A stretch of DNA of 37,462 nucleotides from IMG/VR virus record IMGVR_UViG_3300044499_000007, positions 1-37,462 of that record; one strand, written 5' to 3'. Each line of letters starts with the position of its first letter. Positions within the stretch are counted from its first letter, which is position 1. Position numbers and translations under genes: made by a program. Under the pieces are notes generated by a model, which worked only from the letters and a program-made list of their open reading frames with translations, was not told the origin of the DNA and did not search any database. The stretch comes from a virus. Of the stretch, positions 13,201-20,066 are shown piece after piece.

Positions 13201-13232
13201 TTCGCTCGAATTCGGACAACGCATCCTTTTGG
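13163..13232 (-). repeat. 70-base inverted copy of DNA polymerase 3' sequence
   Basis: These bases are the exact reverse complement of 21873-21942. In the polymerase gene the sequence encodes normal protein; here it is antisense and straddles the end of the pentapeptide gene, supplying its last residues and stop. This copy is therefore probably the secondary one. Confidence 0.92.
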
Positions 13233-13286
13233 TTAGCTCCAGCACTGAAAACCCTCAGCGAAGCGCACGCGGTTTTCGGAGGCTAT

Positions 13287-13523
13287 ATGGTTACGGTGGA
13301 CGCGGTAGCACGTAAGCCGGATAACCGCCCGGCGGACCACGAGGCACTACGGGGCCGCGGGCGGGCCCCAAGCGACCCCACGGGCTGTCCAGAATCCTAC
13401 CACATTGGTCAAGGCGGGACGGTGCTTTGTACCAGAGACGACGGCCATGCGGGGCACCACATGCATGCAAACGAGGCAAGTCTGATTACGGCTGAATGGT
13501 GGTTCACTGCGCGGGATGAGTGA
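13287..13523 (+). CDS. Small Cys/His protein of unknown function, 78 aa
   Basis: The ATG at 13287 follows TTCGGAGGCTAT, a strong site. An in-frame ATG at 13197 overlapping the upstream stop would add 30 residues, but those come largely from the inverted polymerase copy, so the shorter form is preferred. The sequence has GCPESYHIGQ and TVLCTRDDGHAGHHMHAN, a Cys plus clustered His pattern that might bind zinc, and ends AEWWFTARDE. The Cys-x-Gly-His-x-Gly-x-His type tail occurs in unnamed small phage proteins. Confidence 0.65.
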   Translation: MVTVDAVARKPDNRPADHEALRGRGRAPSDPTGCPESYHIGQGGTVLCTRDDGHAGHHMHANEASLITAEWWFTARDE

Positions 13524-13753
13524 GGTACCAATTGTGCGCTGACTGTGACAAGCTGGAAGCAAAGCGCAATACCGGCACACTGCGCGACGTTGCGGCGCGG
13601 GCAATGGCAGACTACATTGCCGGGGCATTCGGTAATATACGACAGGCGGACCGGGAGAGGCACTGGGATAAGGTTGTAGTTACCTTTAACAGGCTGACAG
13701 GCGGAGGGCCGTCAAACGAGCTTGTAGTTCTTACGCCCCGTAGGCCTAATTAG
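13520..13753 (+). CDS. Small protein with one CxxC, unknown function, 77 aa
   Basis: A GTG start overlaps the upstream stop (GTGA), so translation is probably coupled. The N-terminus has CADCDKLEAKRNTG, a single Cys-x-x-Cys; the middle is an amphipathic helix (LRDVAARAMADYIAGAFG), and the C-terminus has LVVLTPRRPN. The start is not certain because no strong ribosome site is seen. Confidence 0.5.
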   Translation: MRYQLCADCDKLEAKRNTGTLRDVAARAMADYIAGAFGNIRQADRERHWDKVVVTFNRLTGGGPSNELVVLTPRRPN

Positions 13754-13777
13754 GCCATTCACGTTGACAGGGCCTAA
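13743..13777. promoter_or_regulatory. GGCCTAA/TTAGGCC dyads around a TTGACA box
   Basis: GGCCTAATTAGGCC (13743-13756) is a perfect 14-base palindrome overlapping the stop of the upstream gene. A third half-site GGCCTAA follows at 13771-13777. TTGACA (13764-13769), a perfect -35 box, lies between. No good -10 is found at 16-18 bases, so a promoter is not proven; an operator or mRNA hairpin is possible. Confidence 0.4.
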
Positions 13778-13791
13778 CGGATGTAAGTAGG

Positions 13792-13829
13792 AGTCACATT
13801 CACAGGTGGCACTAAAAAGGACGGACACA
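13792..13829 (+). promoter_or_regulatory. Leader element shared with the gene at 15038 (copy 1)
   Basis: AGTCACATTCAC, then GGCACTAAA, then AAGGACGGACACA leads to the ATG at 13830. The same order of blocks precedes the ATG at 15038. The two leaders look like duplicates that keep the ribosome site and an upstream box, and may share control of translation or transcription. Confidence 0.5.
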
Positions 13830-14954
13830 ATGACGAATACCACGCTGAATCAGGCGCACACGCAGTGGGCGGACCGGCCGGATGACGAACGGTTTACTTC
13901 CTTGACCACCATGGCCGAGGTGCTGGCCGACCTTCGACGCCACAGCAAGGCGGTCGTGCTCCCTACCCGAGCACTGCACGCGGAACCCGTCCGGGAGGAT
14001 GACGCGCGGGGGCTTGTAGTCATTGGGCCGGACGGGAGCCCGGCGGACGTGAGCCATTACGCCTTTGGGCAGTTGGCCCAGCGGGCCGGAGCCCCGGCAG
14101 GATACTTGCGTACGCTTCCAGCCCCTCTCGTGGCGGATTGCGTCAATGTGGGGCTGGCCCAGCGCCCGGTTGAGGAGCTAGGCATCCTGTTGCGCAACCG
14201 TGTGGGGGGTTCGGCTGACATCCCGACGCTTGCGGCCGCCACTGGCCCGCAGTACGGCCGTGTTTGGAACGCGGATGTTGTGACCGCCATGTGCCAGAGG
14301 TTCGGGGACGGCGTGACGGGGCATTTCCGGGTGCCCGGCATCAGGGGCACGGCGCTGGCCGAGGTGACAAAAGAAAACACGACGCTTTACGCTGGCGACC
14401 GGGACATGTTCCTTTTCCTCGCGGATGAGGAGCGACGCATTGAAGTGCCCAATCGGCGGGACGGGGAACCCGGGAGTCTGGCCAGAGGGTTCTTTGTGTG
14501 GAATTCCGAGGTGGGGAGCGCCACGTTCGGGGTTGCCACCTTCTTGTTTGATTTCGTCTGTCAAAACCGAATTGTTTGGGGCGCGGATGAGTACCGGGAA
14601 ATCCGGATTCGCCATACTTCGGGTGCGCCGGACAGGTGGATTGGGGAGGTCGCCCCAGCACTGGAGCGCTACGCGGCGTCCAGTGACGCCAGCGTGGTAA
14701 AGGCGCTGGAGTCTGCCCGGAATACCCGAATTGGCGACGGGACGCCCGACGCGGTTCGTAAGGTGCTCGAAACCCGCTTCACGAAGTCGCAGACTGGCGC
14801 CATCCTCACGGCGCACGCATTAGAGGAGCACCGACCTATTGAGACGCTTTGGGATGCGGCGGTTGGGGTGTCGGCCTATGCGCGCGGCGTCCCCTACCAG
14901 AATGACCGTGTAGAGCTTGAGCGCGCCGCTGGCGCGCTCATGGCAGGGCGCTAG
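13830..14954 (+). CDS. DUF932 (phage/plasmid-like) protein, 374 aa
   Basis: The ATG at 13830 has AAAAGGACGGACACA upstream; a GTG eight codons earlier is less likely. The sequence fits DUF932: N-terminal YAFGQLAQRAGAPAGYLR (the ligand-choice helix typical of the family), LLRNRV, a central TALAEVTKENTTLYAGDRD block, and the conserved FVWNSEVGSATFGVATFLFD followed by VCQNRIVWG (about residues 228-256). DUF932 proteins occur on many phages and plasmids with no established activity. Expression in the early unit suggests a role in takeover or replication. The shared leader with the next gene suggests joint regulation. Confidence 0.88.
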   Translation: MTNTTLNQAHTQWADRPDDERFTSLTTMAEVLADLRRHSKAVVLPTRALHAEPVREDDARGLVVIGPDGSPADVSHYAFGQLAQRAGAPAGYLRTLPAPLVADCVNVGLAQRPVEELGILLRNRVGGSADIPTLAAATGPQYGRVWNADVVTAMCQRFGDGVTGHFRVPGIRGTALAEVTKENTTLYAGDRDMFLFLADEERRIEVPNRRDGEPGSLARGFFVWNSEVGSATFGVATFLFDFVCQNRIVWGADEYREIRIRHTSGAPDRWIGEVAPALERYAASSDASVVKALESARNTRIGDGTPDAVRKVLETRFTKSQTGAILTAHALEEHRPIETLWDAAVGVSAYARGVPYQNDRVELERAAGALMAGR

Positions 14955-14961
14955 TGGTGCG

Positions 14962-14990
14962 GCCCGGACCGGTAGCTTACCGATCCGGGC
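14962..14990 (+). promoter_or_regulatory. Hairpin after the DUF932 gene
   Basis: GCCCGGACCGGTA (14962-14974) pairs with TACCGATCCGGGC (14978-14990), one mismatch, 3-base loop. No T-run follows, so it is more likely an mRNA stability or processing hairpin than a terminator. It lies just before the duplicated leader. Confidence 0.5.
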
Positions 14991-14993
14991 GCA

Positions 14994-15037
14994 AGTCACA
15001 TTCACGGCCCTACTGGGCACTAAACAGGATGGATACA
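14994..15037 (+). promoter_or_regulatory. Leader element shared with the DUF932 gene (copy 2)
   Basis: AGTCACATTCAC (14994-15005), GGCACTAAA (15016-15024) and CAGGATGGATACA repeat the blocks upstream of the DUF932 gene with a 6-base insertion. The same start-codon context follows. Confidence 0.5.
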
Positions 15038-15577
15038 ATGCCGCTGACAATAGTAAATGAGGGTGTCAGTAAACAGGCGGAACGGGTGGCTTGGGCAACG
15101 GCCAGAGCACTGGGACTATTTTGCCGGGTCGTGCTTCGCCCAATGGATGAGCACCCTTTATATTATGCCCGTGCGTGGCCCGACCACAAGTGTACCAAAT
15201 ACATAATTGAACTTGGCCCACAGGCGGAGGAAGCGGATATTGTCCGTGCGCGCACGGTGGCACATGAAATGCGCCACGTATTCCAGTGGGAGACCGGGCT
15301 ATTCGAGTCGATTGTAGACGCCAAAGACCCGACGATGTATATAGCCGCCCGCTGGCACACTTGGTCGGCATTCCTTTGGTTTACAAACCCCGACGTTACG
15401 CCAGAACTAGCTTTTTATACCTACACGTATACACTTAGACCGTGGGAAGTGGATGCGCGGCAGTGGGCAGAAACGTATACCCTTGGCCTAGGTGACGCGG
15501 TGCACAAGGTTGAAAAGAAGGAACTGGGGGCGTTCCGTCAAGACGTTATTGACGTATATTACCCAAAGGAGGGGTAA
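15038..15577 (+). CDS. HExxH zincin-like protein, 179 aa
   Basis: The ATG at 15038 (MPLTIVNEGVSKQ) follows CAGGATGGATACA. TVAHEMRHVFQWETG (about residues 70-84) holds an HExxH zinc-binding and catalytic motif, and LRPWEVDARQWAE (about 147-159) can supply the downstream Glu/Asp ligand, as in small phage zincin-like proteins with a P-x-E-x-D-A motif. No signal peptide or membrane segment is present, so it should act in the cytoplasm. The substrate is unknown. It is separated from DUF932 by a hairpin and shares its leader. Confidence 0.72.
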   Translation: MPLTIVNEGVSKQAERVAWATARALGLFCRVVLRPMDEHPLYYARAWPDHKCTKYIIELGPQAEEADIVRARTVAHEMRHVFQWETGLFESIVDAKDPTMYIAARWHTWSAFLWFTNPDVTPELAFYTYTYTLRPWEVDARQWAETYTLGLGDAVHKVEKKELGAFRQDVIDVYYPKEG

Positions 15578-15579
15578 CC

Positions 15580-15861
15580 ATGACTAACACATATAAAGAC
15601 GCACTGAAATGTGCACTCCATCAGGTACGCGAGGCGGAAATCCGATTGGAGGAAGAGGAAGACATATATGCGGCGGCTTCACATGAAGAATGCACCGTTC
15701 ACAATAACATGTTGCGCGCCGGTGCGGACCAGATGGACGAACAACTGCGGCATGAGGAAGAGATTACTCAGCTACGCGCGCCCTTGGATGCTGCTCGGGC
15801 GGTTTGCTCTGACGCTATCAATAGCTATTGGCGCGCTTATAGACGACCAGACAAGGAGTAG
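15580..15861 (+). CDS. Coiled-coil protein of unknown function, 93 aa
   Basis: A very strong ribosome site (AAAGGAGGGGTAACC) precedes the ATG, two bases after the upstream stop. The chain is charged and helical (VREAEIRLEEEEDIYAAA, then a second helix MDEQLRHEEEITQLRAPL), suggesting a coiled-coil hairpin. No catalytic motif is seen. Confidence 0.72.
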   Translation: MTNTYKDALKCALHQVREAEIRLEEEEDIYAAASHEECTVHNNMLRAGADQMDEQLRHEEEITQLRAPLDAARAVCSDAINSYWRAYRRPDKE

Positions 15862-15867
15862 TACGCA

Positions 15868-16131
15868 ATGGCACTACATTTGACAGTAGAAGGGCGGAGG
15901 ATATTAGGTAGCGGGGCGGACCGGGTACAAGCCACGCTCGACAGGTTGGAGGACGCGCTCCCACAACCAAGCGATGAGGAGGCCGATTTTGAGGATTTTC
16001 TTGCACTGGGCGCCCTCTGGTATTACGTCCTGTCGGACTTGCTACTTCAAAAGGACGATAGGGACCTGTCGGAACTGCACCGCGAGGCCCAGTTGCTCTC
16101 GGGCCTCTTGACAAGTGACTCAGAAATGTGA
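15868..16131 (+). CDS. Helical protein of unknown function, 87 aa
   Basis: It starts MALHLTVEGRRILGSG and continues with acidic helices (QPSDEEADFEDFLALGALWY). It lies six bases after the coiled-coil gene, after AAGGAGTAGTACGCA. No recognised motif. It is probably co-translated with its neighbours. Confidence 0.68.
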   Translation: MALHLTVEGRRILGSGADRVQATLDRLEDALPQPSDEEADFEDFLALGALWYYVLSDLLLQKDDRDLSELHREAQLLSGLLTSDSEM

Positions 16132-16144
16132 TAAGGAGACCACC

Positions 16145-16366
16145 ATGAAGGCATACCACGGGGATAAGAAGGGTTCGTTGGAGTTTTTGAGTGGCCATGC
16201 GGGTGCGTGCCGCCTCTGGAGGTCTCCCGGGAATGGCCAGAAGGGCGGTTACGTCACGGGGCACGGGGGCCTGTCGAAAAAGCCCAGCAAGGCCCTCATT
16301 TTCAACGGCTCGGGCGGGGCCATCAACATGGCCCAGCGACTTGGGTTTGCCGTTCTTAGCTGGTAA
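16145..16366 (+). CDS. Small Gly/Lys-rich protein of unknown function, 73 aa
   Basis: The ATG at 16145 follows ATAAGGAGACCACC; a longer frame from 16115 has no such site. The chain is basic and Gly-rich (GNGQKGGYVTGHGGLSKKPS), with INMAQRLGFAVLSW at the end. No family recognised. Confidence 0.68.
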   Translation: MKAYHGDKKGSLEFLSGHAGACRLWRSPGNGQKGGYVTGHGGLSKKPSKALIFNGSGGAINMAQRLGFAVLSW

Positions 16367-16378
16367 ACAGAGGGCATT

Positions 16379-16669
16379 ATGAGCAAGTCCGTCCGCAGTC
16401 AGGTAGAGAGCGTTTTGGCGTCCGCGGGTATCAAGAAGGGCAAGAAGTCTGGTGGCAAGAAGTCTGGCGGGATGAGGAAGTACGACCGCGAGCGCAAGCG
16501 CCATGCCAGTGCCATGCGATACACGTCTGAAAAGCGCTGGGCCACGAATCGGTTGCGCCGCATTCGGCGCCACCTGAAGCGCAACCCGGGGGCGCGGGAC
16601 GCCCGGTCCATTCTGGCCGCCGAGGGCACGGCGGCGGACCACGCCATGCTGGCCAAGCTGCCCGCGTAG
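16379..16669 (+). CDS. Highly basic small protein, probable nucleic-acid binder, 96 aa
   Basis: Lys/Arg-rich throughout: GIKKGKKSGGKKSGGMRKY near residues 17-35, then RERKRH and NRLRRIRRHLKRNPGARD near 57-74. The middle looks like a basic helix. The charge suggests binding to DNA or RNA; no named fold is recognised. It precedes the 76-base structured repeats. Confidence 0.68.
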   Translation: MSKSVRSQVESVLASAGIKKGKKSGGKKSGGMRKYDRERKRHASAMRYTSEKRWATNRLRRIRRHLKRNPGARDARSILAAEGTAADHAMLAKLPA

Positions 16670-16685
16670 CCGCAATGCATAATTC

Positions 16686-16837
16686 TCCTCCCGGCCGGAG
16701 GCCCGCGCTGGACGCGGGCATGATGTACGACCGGCCGACGGTAGGCGGAACCTACCGCGCGTCCTCCCGGCCGGAGTCCCGGGCTGGACGTGGGCATGAT
16801 GTACGACCGGCCGACGGTAGGCGGAACCTACCGCGCG
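16686..16837 (+). repeat. Two tandem copies of a 76-base structured element
   Basis: Copy 1 is 16686-16761 and copy 2 is 16762-16837; they differ at only a few bases. Each ends with a hairpin CGGTAGG, CGGAA loop, CCTACCG (first at 16739-16757) and contains CATGATGTACGACCGGCC. The period is not a multiple of three, so it is not a protein repeat. An RNA element or protein-binding region between two early genes is likely. Confidence 0.82.
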
Positions 16838-16839
16838 GC

Positions 16840-16870
16840 GCCCGGCGCGATAAGTCCCCGGGCACTTTTT
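16840..16870 (+). terminator. Weak intrinsic terminator or attenuator
   Basis: GCCCGG (16840-16845) and CCGGGC (16858-16863) form a six-pair GC stem with a 12-base loop, followed by AC and TTTTT. It lies directly after the 76-base repeats and before the next gene, so it could reduce read-through inside the early unit. Confidence 0.5.
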
Positions 16871-16889
16871 AAACAGAGGAGCGCAAGTG

Positions 16890-17072
16890 ATGGACGGGCC
16901 CGCCCGAAAGCGCGTCAAGGTAATCCGGCAAGAATTGGAGTTTGCCCCGGAGCCCGAGCTTAGAGCGCGCTACCTCGAAATTTACGGGGCCACTGCCGCG
17001 ACCACCATCCCAACGGAGCGTATACGAGAAAGTCTTTACGAGGCATGCGACGAGTTATTGGAGGAACCATGA
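16890..17072 (+). CDS. Small charged protein of unknown function, 60 aa
   Basis: The start is ATG 16890 or GTG 16887, after CAGAGGAGCGCAAGT. The product begins MDGPARKRVKVIRQELEF and ends with an acidic helix (YEACDELLEEP). The stop overlaps the next start as ATGA. Function unknown. Confidence 0.65.
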   Translation: MDGPARKRVKVIRQELEFAPEPELRARYLEIYGATAATTIPTERIRESLYEACDELLEEP

Positions 17073-17197
17073 GCGCGCTTTACTTTCTAGCCGTTGTGGG
17101 CGCCGTCCTATTGGTGGACATGTATATTAGTTGGCGTATTCGCCGGTCGCAGGACAGGGGGCCAAAGGTCCACGACGCGGGTACGTGGCTGGGCTAG
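17069..17197 (+). CDS. Single-pass membrane peptide, 42 aa
   Basis: The ATG overlaps the upstream stop (ATGA). MSALYFLAVVGAVLLVDMYI is one membrane segment, followed by a basic SWRIRRSQDRG stretch, so the C-terminus should face the cytoplasm. It is one of four tiny membrane peptides in the early unit. The stop is followed at once by GGAGG. Confidence 0.58.
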   Translation: MSALYFLAVVGAVLLVDMYISWRIRRSQDRGPKVHDAGTWLG

Positions 17198-17343
17198 GAG
17201 GTACTGGCGTTGGCGCTGCCGGGCGGTCTTAGAGCGGCTAGGCCACGCTTGGGTGCTAGCGGCTGTGTTACACGGAAAAGCCGGAGTGTTAGAGGTGCAG
17301 TTAAATCGACTGAACGGGTTACTTAACGTGGAGGTAGAAAACC
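17198..17343 (+). other. Gap with an unassigned ribosome site and unclear short frames
   Basis: GGAGG at 17197-17201 is eight bases before a TTG at 17210 that would open a 38-codon frame ending at 17326. Another frame through the same stretch (to 17366) reads more like protein near its end (VLEVQLNRLNGLLNVEV), but has no ribosome site. I cannot decide whether a gene is present, or one has been broken here. Confidence 0.35.
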
Positions 17344-17880
17344 ATGGCAGGCCATACAAAGAGTGACGTATCGGCGGAGGACAGAGCGGCAATTGCGTTG
17401 GAGCGAATTGCCATTGCGGTTGAACGGTGGACGAAGGGGGATACTACTACTACTACACGTCCTACTGGGCATATCGCGGAGAGCACTTCTCCGGAGAAGG
17501 AGAGTGCCGCGGGTACGCTTAACCCGCCTAGCGGACCTGTCCCAACATATGAGCCCCCGAGTGTCAAGGAACCCGTTGGAACCCTGAAGGAAGAGACCGC
17601 CAAGCTGCACGCGGCCGTTGGGGCTGCGGCCCCGGACCCTGTGGCGGACCTGTTGGGCGAGACCACTCCGGAGCGACTGGCCACCTTCGAGGAGGCCCGA
17701 GCGGCACTCATGAGCGCCGCACAAGACCCGCCGAAGGGCATTGGCCCGGAGAAGGTTCTTGGGGTGCTCAAGAGCGCCCTGTCCGTGGACCGCCTGTCGA
17801 AGATTCCAGTTACAGATAAGGCCGCGTTTGGCCGGTTCCTGACGGCTATCGAAGCGGCTACCGGCGGCAGGAGAGAGTAA
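17344..17880 (+). CDS. Protein of unknown function before the DUF2800 nuclease, 178 aa
   Basis: The ATG follows GTGGAGGTAGAAAACC. An N-terminal helix (EDRAAIALERIAIAVERW, about 11-28) is followed by a long Thr/Pro/Ser-rich linker (about 33-80) and a C-terminal helical part (VLGVLKSALSVDRLSKIP). The stop overlaps the DUF2800 start, so the two are co-translated and it may assist that nuclease. No known motif. Confidence 0.75.
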   Translation: MAGHTKSDVSAEDRAAIALERIAIAVERWTKGDTTTTTRPTGHIAESTSPEKESAAGTLNPPSGPVPTYEPPSVKEPVGTLKEETAKLHAAVGAAAPDPVADLLGETTPERLATFEEARAALMSAAQDPPKGIGPEKVLGVLKSALSVDRLSKIPVTDKAAFGRFLTAIEAATGGRRE

Positions 17881-19031
17881 TGGCAAGCCCTCCGCCATTC
17901 CGGACGGGCCCCGGACACGCCAAGCTGTCTCCATCCAAGGCGCGCACATGGATGGAGTGTCCGGGGTCCGTCCGGATGGCGGAGGGCTTGCCGGACGAGG
18001 CCGGTGACGCCGCGCGAAGTGGCACGGCCTGCCATATGCTACTGCACGACCTATTGGAGGGGCGCCCCGGCCACTCACAGTATTTAGTAGACGAAGCGGT
18101 AACGGTTCCTATTACGTTTGAAATGCGGGAACATGTAGGCGAAGTGGCCGAATGGGTCTGGGACTATTTACGCTCCGACATAAACGCAAACGCCCAAAGC
18201 GAGGTCTTGGTCCAAATTTATGGACAAGACGTGTGGGGAACGGCCGACGTTATAATCAGCAGCCCGTACGAATTGGTGGTAGTGGACGCCAAGTTTGGTT
18301 TTAATGAGGTTGAGGCAAAGGATAATCCACAGCTATTATCCTACCTGCTTGGTGCCCGGCTTCAGCGTGCCGACCTGCGCACCATGCGCGTCGTAATCCT
18401 CCAGCCCCGGTGTGGTCGGCCGAAAGAAGAGATTGTGACACGGGCGGAGCTAGATAGTTTCTCGGACAGGCTTATAGCGGCAGTCAAGGCAACGCAAGAC
18501 CCGGACGCGCCGCTGCGTGCCAGCGCCGGGGCATGCCATTGGTGCCCTGCGGCGGCGGTGTGCCCTGAGAATCAAAAGCTCACGTTGGCGATTGCGCGTA
18601 ATGAGTTTTCCATTATCCCAGAGCGTCTTACGCCCGCGCAGTTGAGCGAGATTCTTTTCAAGGCCAAAGCTATTCGACAGGCGGTAGCGGCTGTAGAGGA
18701 ATACGCACTTCAAATGCTGGCCGTGGGACGTGACCTTCCGGGCTGGAAGCGGGCGATGCCAAACACTCACCGGCAGTGGCGCGACGGGGCGGAGCAGGAA
18801 CTAATAAAGGCGGTGCCCCTACTTGACATTGACTCAAAGTTGTTGTATACAGTACCGGAGCTAAAGTCACCCGCACAGGTGGAAAAGGTACTGAAGATGA
18901 AACCGGGCGGATTATCCGAGTATACCTGCAAGCCCGAAGGGAGCCCGGTTTTGGTGCCGGACTTAGACCCGAGGCCAGCCATTTCGGCTGACTTTGGGGT
19001 TGTAGCGGATATAAACAGTGAAAAGGAGTAG
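17880..19031 (+). CDS. DUF2800 PD-(D/E)XK nuclease (RecB/Cas4-like), 383 aa
   Basis: The N-terminal LSPSKARTWMECPGSVRM (Cys27) is the classic opening of DUF2800. The nuclease core GTADVII (Asp123) and VVVDAKFG (Asp136, Lys138) gives the PD-(D/E)XK catalytic set. CHWCPAAAVC (Cys219, 222, 228) with Cys27 is the four-Cys iron-sulfur cluster pattern of Cas4/AddB-type nucleases. Such proteins are encoded with DUF2815 and a family A polymerase, exactly as here, and are thought to act in phage recombination or replication. All key residues are present. Confidence 0.9.
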   Translation: MASPPPFRTGPGHAKLSPSKARTWMECPGSVRMAEGLPDEAGDAARSGTACHMLLHDLLEGRPGHSQYLVDEAVTVPITFEMREHVGEVAEWVWDYLRSDINANAQSEVLVQIYGQDVWGTADVIISSPYELVVVDAKFGFNEVEAKDNPQLLSYLLGARLQRADLRTMRVVILQPRCGRPKEEIVTRAELDSFSDRLIAAVKATQDPDAPLRASAGACHWCPAAAVCPENQKLTLAIARNEFSIIPERLTPAQLSEILFKAKAIRQAVAAVEEYALQMLAVGRDLPGWKRAMPNTHRQWRDGAEQELIKAVPLLDIDSKLLYTVPELKSPAQVEKVLKMKPGGLSEYTCKPEGSPVLVPDLDPRPAISADFGVVADINSEKE

Positions 19032-19033
19032 TC

Positions 19034-19210
19034 ATGGCATTCAAGTTCAAGACGACGGTTGATGAGAAGGGCAGCACGATTCACCACGGTACGTGCGGAC
19101 ATGAGTACCCCGGGTCCGGCAAGCGTGGGCGGCCGTTTACGGAGTGCCCGAAGTGCCGCAAGGCCGCGGGCACCACGGGGGCAAAGCGCGCGGCCAAGTC
19201 TCTGGTCTAG
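19034..19210 (+). CDS. Zinc-ribbon-like small protein, 58 aa
   Basis: The ATG follows AAAAGGAGTAGTC, two bases after the nuclease stop. The sequence has TCGHEYPGSGKRGRPF then CPKCRKAAG, giving Cys/His plus Cys-x-x-Cys for zinc binding, with a basic Lys/Ala tail. It is wedged between the DUF2800 and DUF2815 genes, so it may bind DNA together with them. Confidence 0.72.
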   Translation: MAFKFKTTVDEKGSTIHHGTCGHEYPGSGKRGRPFTECPKCRKAAGTTGAKRAAKSLV

Positions 19211-19236
19211 TTCAACGCACAAGGAGGTTTAAAAGA

Positions 19237-19863
19237 ATGGCAAAGGTGGCAGAAAATCTGAATATGCCAACTGCGGTTGGCGTCTACGTGAACCTGTTTA
19301 CTCCGAGGGAGCCACCTCCGGCCAAGCTGGGGGAAAAGCCCAAGAAGCCGAAGTACCAGATTACCCTGCTGTACGACAAGCGGACGGCTCCAACGGTCCT
19401 GAAGGACTTTATGTCCGCTGCGGTTCGGGTGGCAGATGCCAAGTGGCCCGGCAAGGGCGCAGCCATTATCAAGGGAATGGTTTACCCGCTCCTGCGCGAC
19501 GGCGACGGTACGGCGCTGGAGGGTGGCCCCCTGCCGCCGGAGTTCCACGGCAAGTGGTTCATCAAGGTCCAGACAAACGCCGACCCGCGGCACAGGCCTC
19601 CGCAGATTGTGGATGGCCGAAAGCAGATGGTGCTCGACGATGATGGCGCATATAGTGGCTGCACGTTCAACGTGAGCGTTCGGCTGTACCCGTTTGGCGG
19701 GGAAGGTACCACCTACAAGCCGGGCGTTGGAATCGGCCTGAATAACGTTCAGGTCGTGGCGCGCGGCCCCCGACTGGACGGACGCAAGACGGCGGACGAG
19801 GAATTCTTGGAAGTTGAGGGTAGCGAGCCGGTCGCAGATGGCCCCTTCTCGGGTCTCGTCTAG
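19237..19863 (+). CDS. DUF2815 ssDNA-binding protein, 208 aa
   Basis: The ATG at 19237 (MAKVAENLNMP) follows CAAGGAGGTTTAAAAGA. The GVYVNLFTPREPPP opening, PKYQITLLYDKR strand, an aromatic GKWFIKVQTNADPRHRPP loop and CTFNVSVRLYPF fit DUF2815, a family linked to phage single-stranded DNA binding. A C-terminal acidic stretch (DEEFLEVEGSEPVADGPF) resembles the acidic tip of SSB proteins that recruits partners. It lies between the nuclease and polymerase genes, its usual neighbours. Confidence 0.87.
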   Translation: MAKVAENLNMPTAVGVYVNLFTPREPPPAKLGEKPKKPKYQITLLYDKRTAPTVLKDFMSAAVRVADAKWPGKGAAIIKGMVYPLLRDGDGTALEGGPLPPEFHGKWFIKVQTNADPRHRPPQIVDGRKQMVLDDDGAYSGCTFNVSVRLYPFGGEGTTYKPGVGIGLNNVQVVARGPRLDGRKTADEEFLEVEGSEPVADGPFSGLV

Positions 19864-19871
19864 AGGCGGCT

Positions 19872-20066
19872 ATGGCCAAGTGCAGTGCGTGCAACGGGAC
19901 GCCAAATGTGATTCACGTTTTTCCTAATGTGTCCCTGAATGACTATGACCCCGAGGTGAAGCTCAGTCCGTACCGGGGCCCTACCTGTTGCTCGCACTGC
20001 CGCGGTACTGGGATTGACCCGGAACCCGACCCAATCGAGGATTGTGACTGGGACAGTAATGACTAG
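19872..20066 (+). CDS. Double CxxC zinc-finger small protein, 64 aa
   Basis: CSACNGTP and CCSHCRGTGIDPEPDP carry two Cys-x-x-Cys pairs in the CxxCxG type of the DnaJ zinc finger. The acidic end (DPIEDCDWDSND) overlaps the polymerase start by eight bases. It may chaperone or bind DNA next to the polymerase; the function is not known. Confidence 0.72.
   Translation: MAKCSACNGTPNVIHVFPNVSLNDYDPEVKLSPYRGPTCCSHCRGTGIDPEPDPIEDCDWDSND

Noticed and set aside
16675-16872. Open frame over the 76-base repeats
   Set aside because: The repeat period is not a multiple of three, so the two copies are read in different frames; not a coding repeat.
15818-16918. Long minus-strand open frame (366 codons) across several early genes
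   Set aside because: It runs antisense through well-supported small genes with good ribosome sites and includes the 76-base repeats, giving an Arg/Pro-rich shadow.
17323-18078. Minus-strand frame (251 codons) opposite the genes at 17344 and 17880
   Set aside because: Opposite to the DUF2800 start and its neighbour; no support for a gene.
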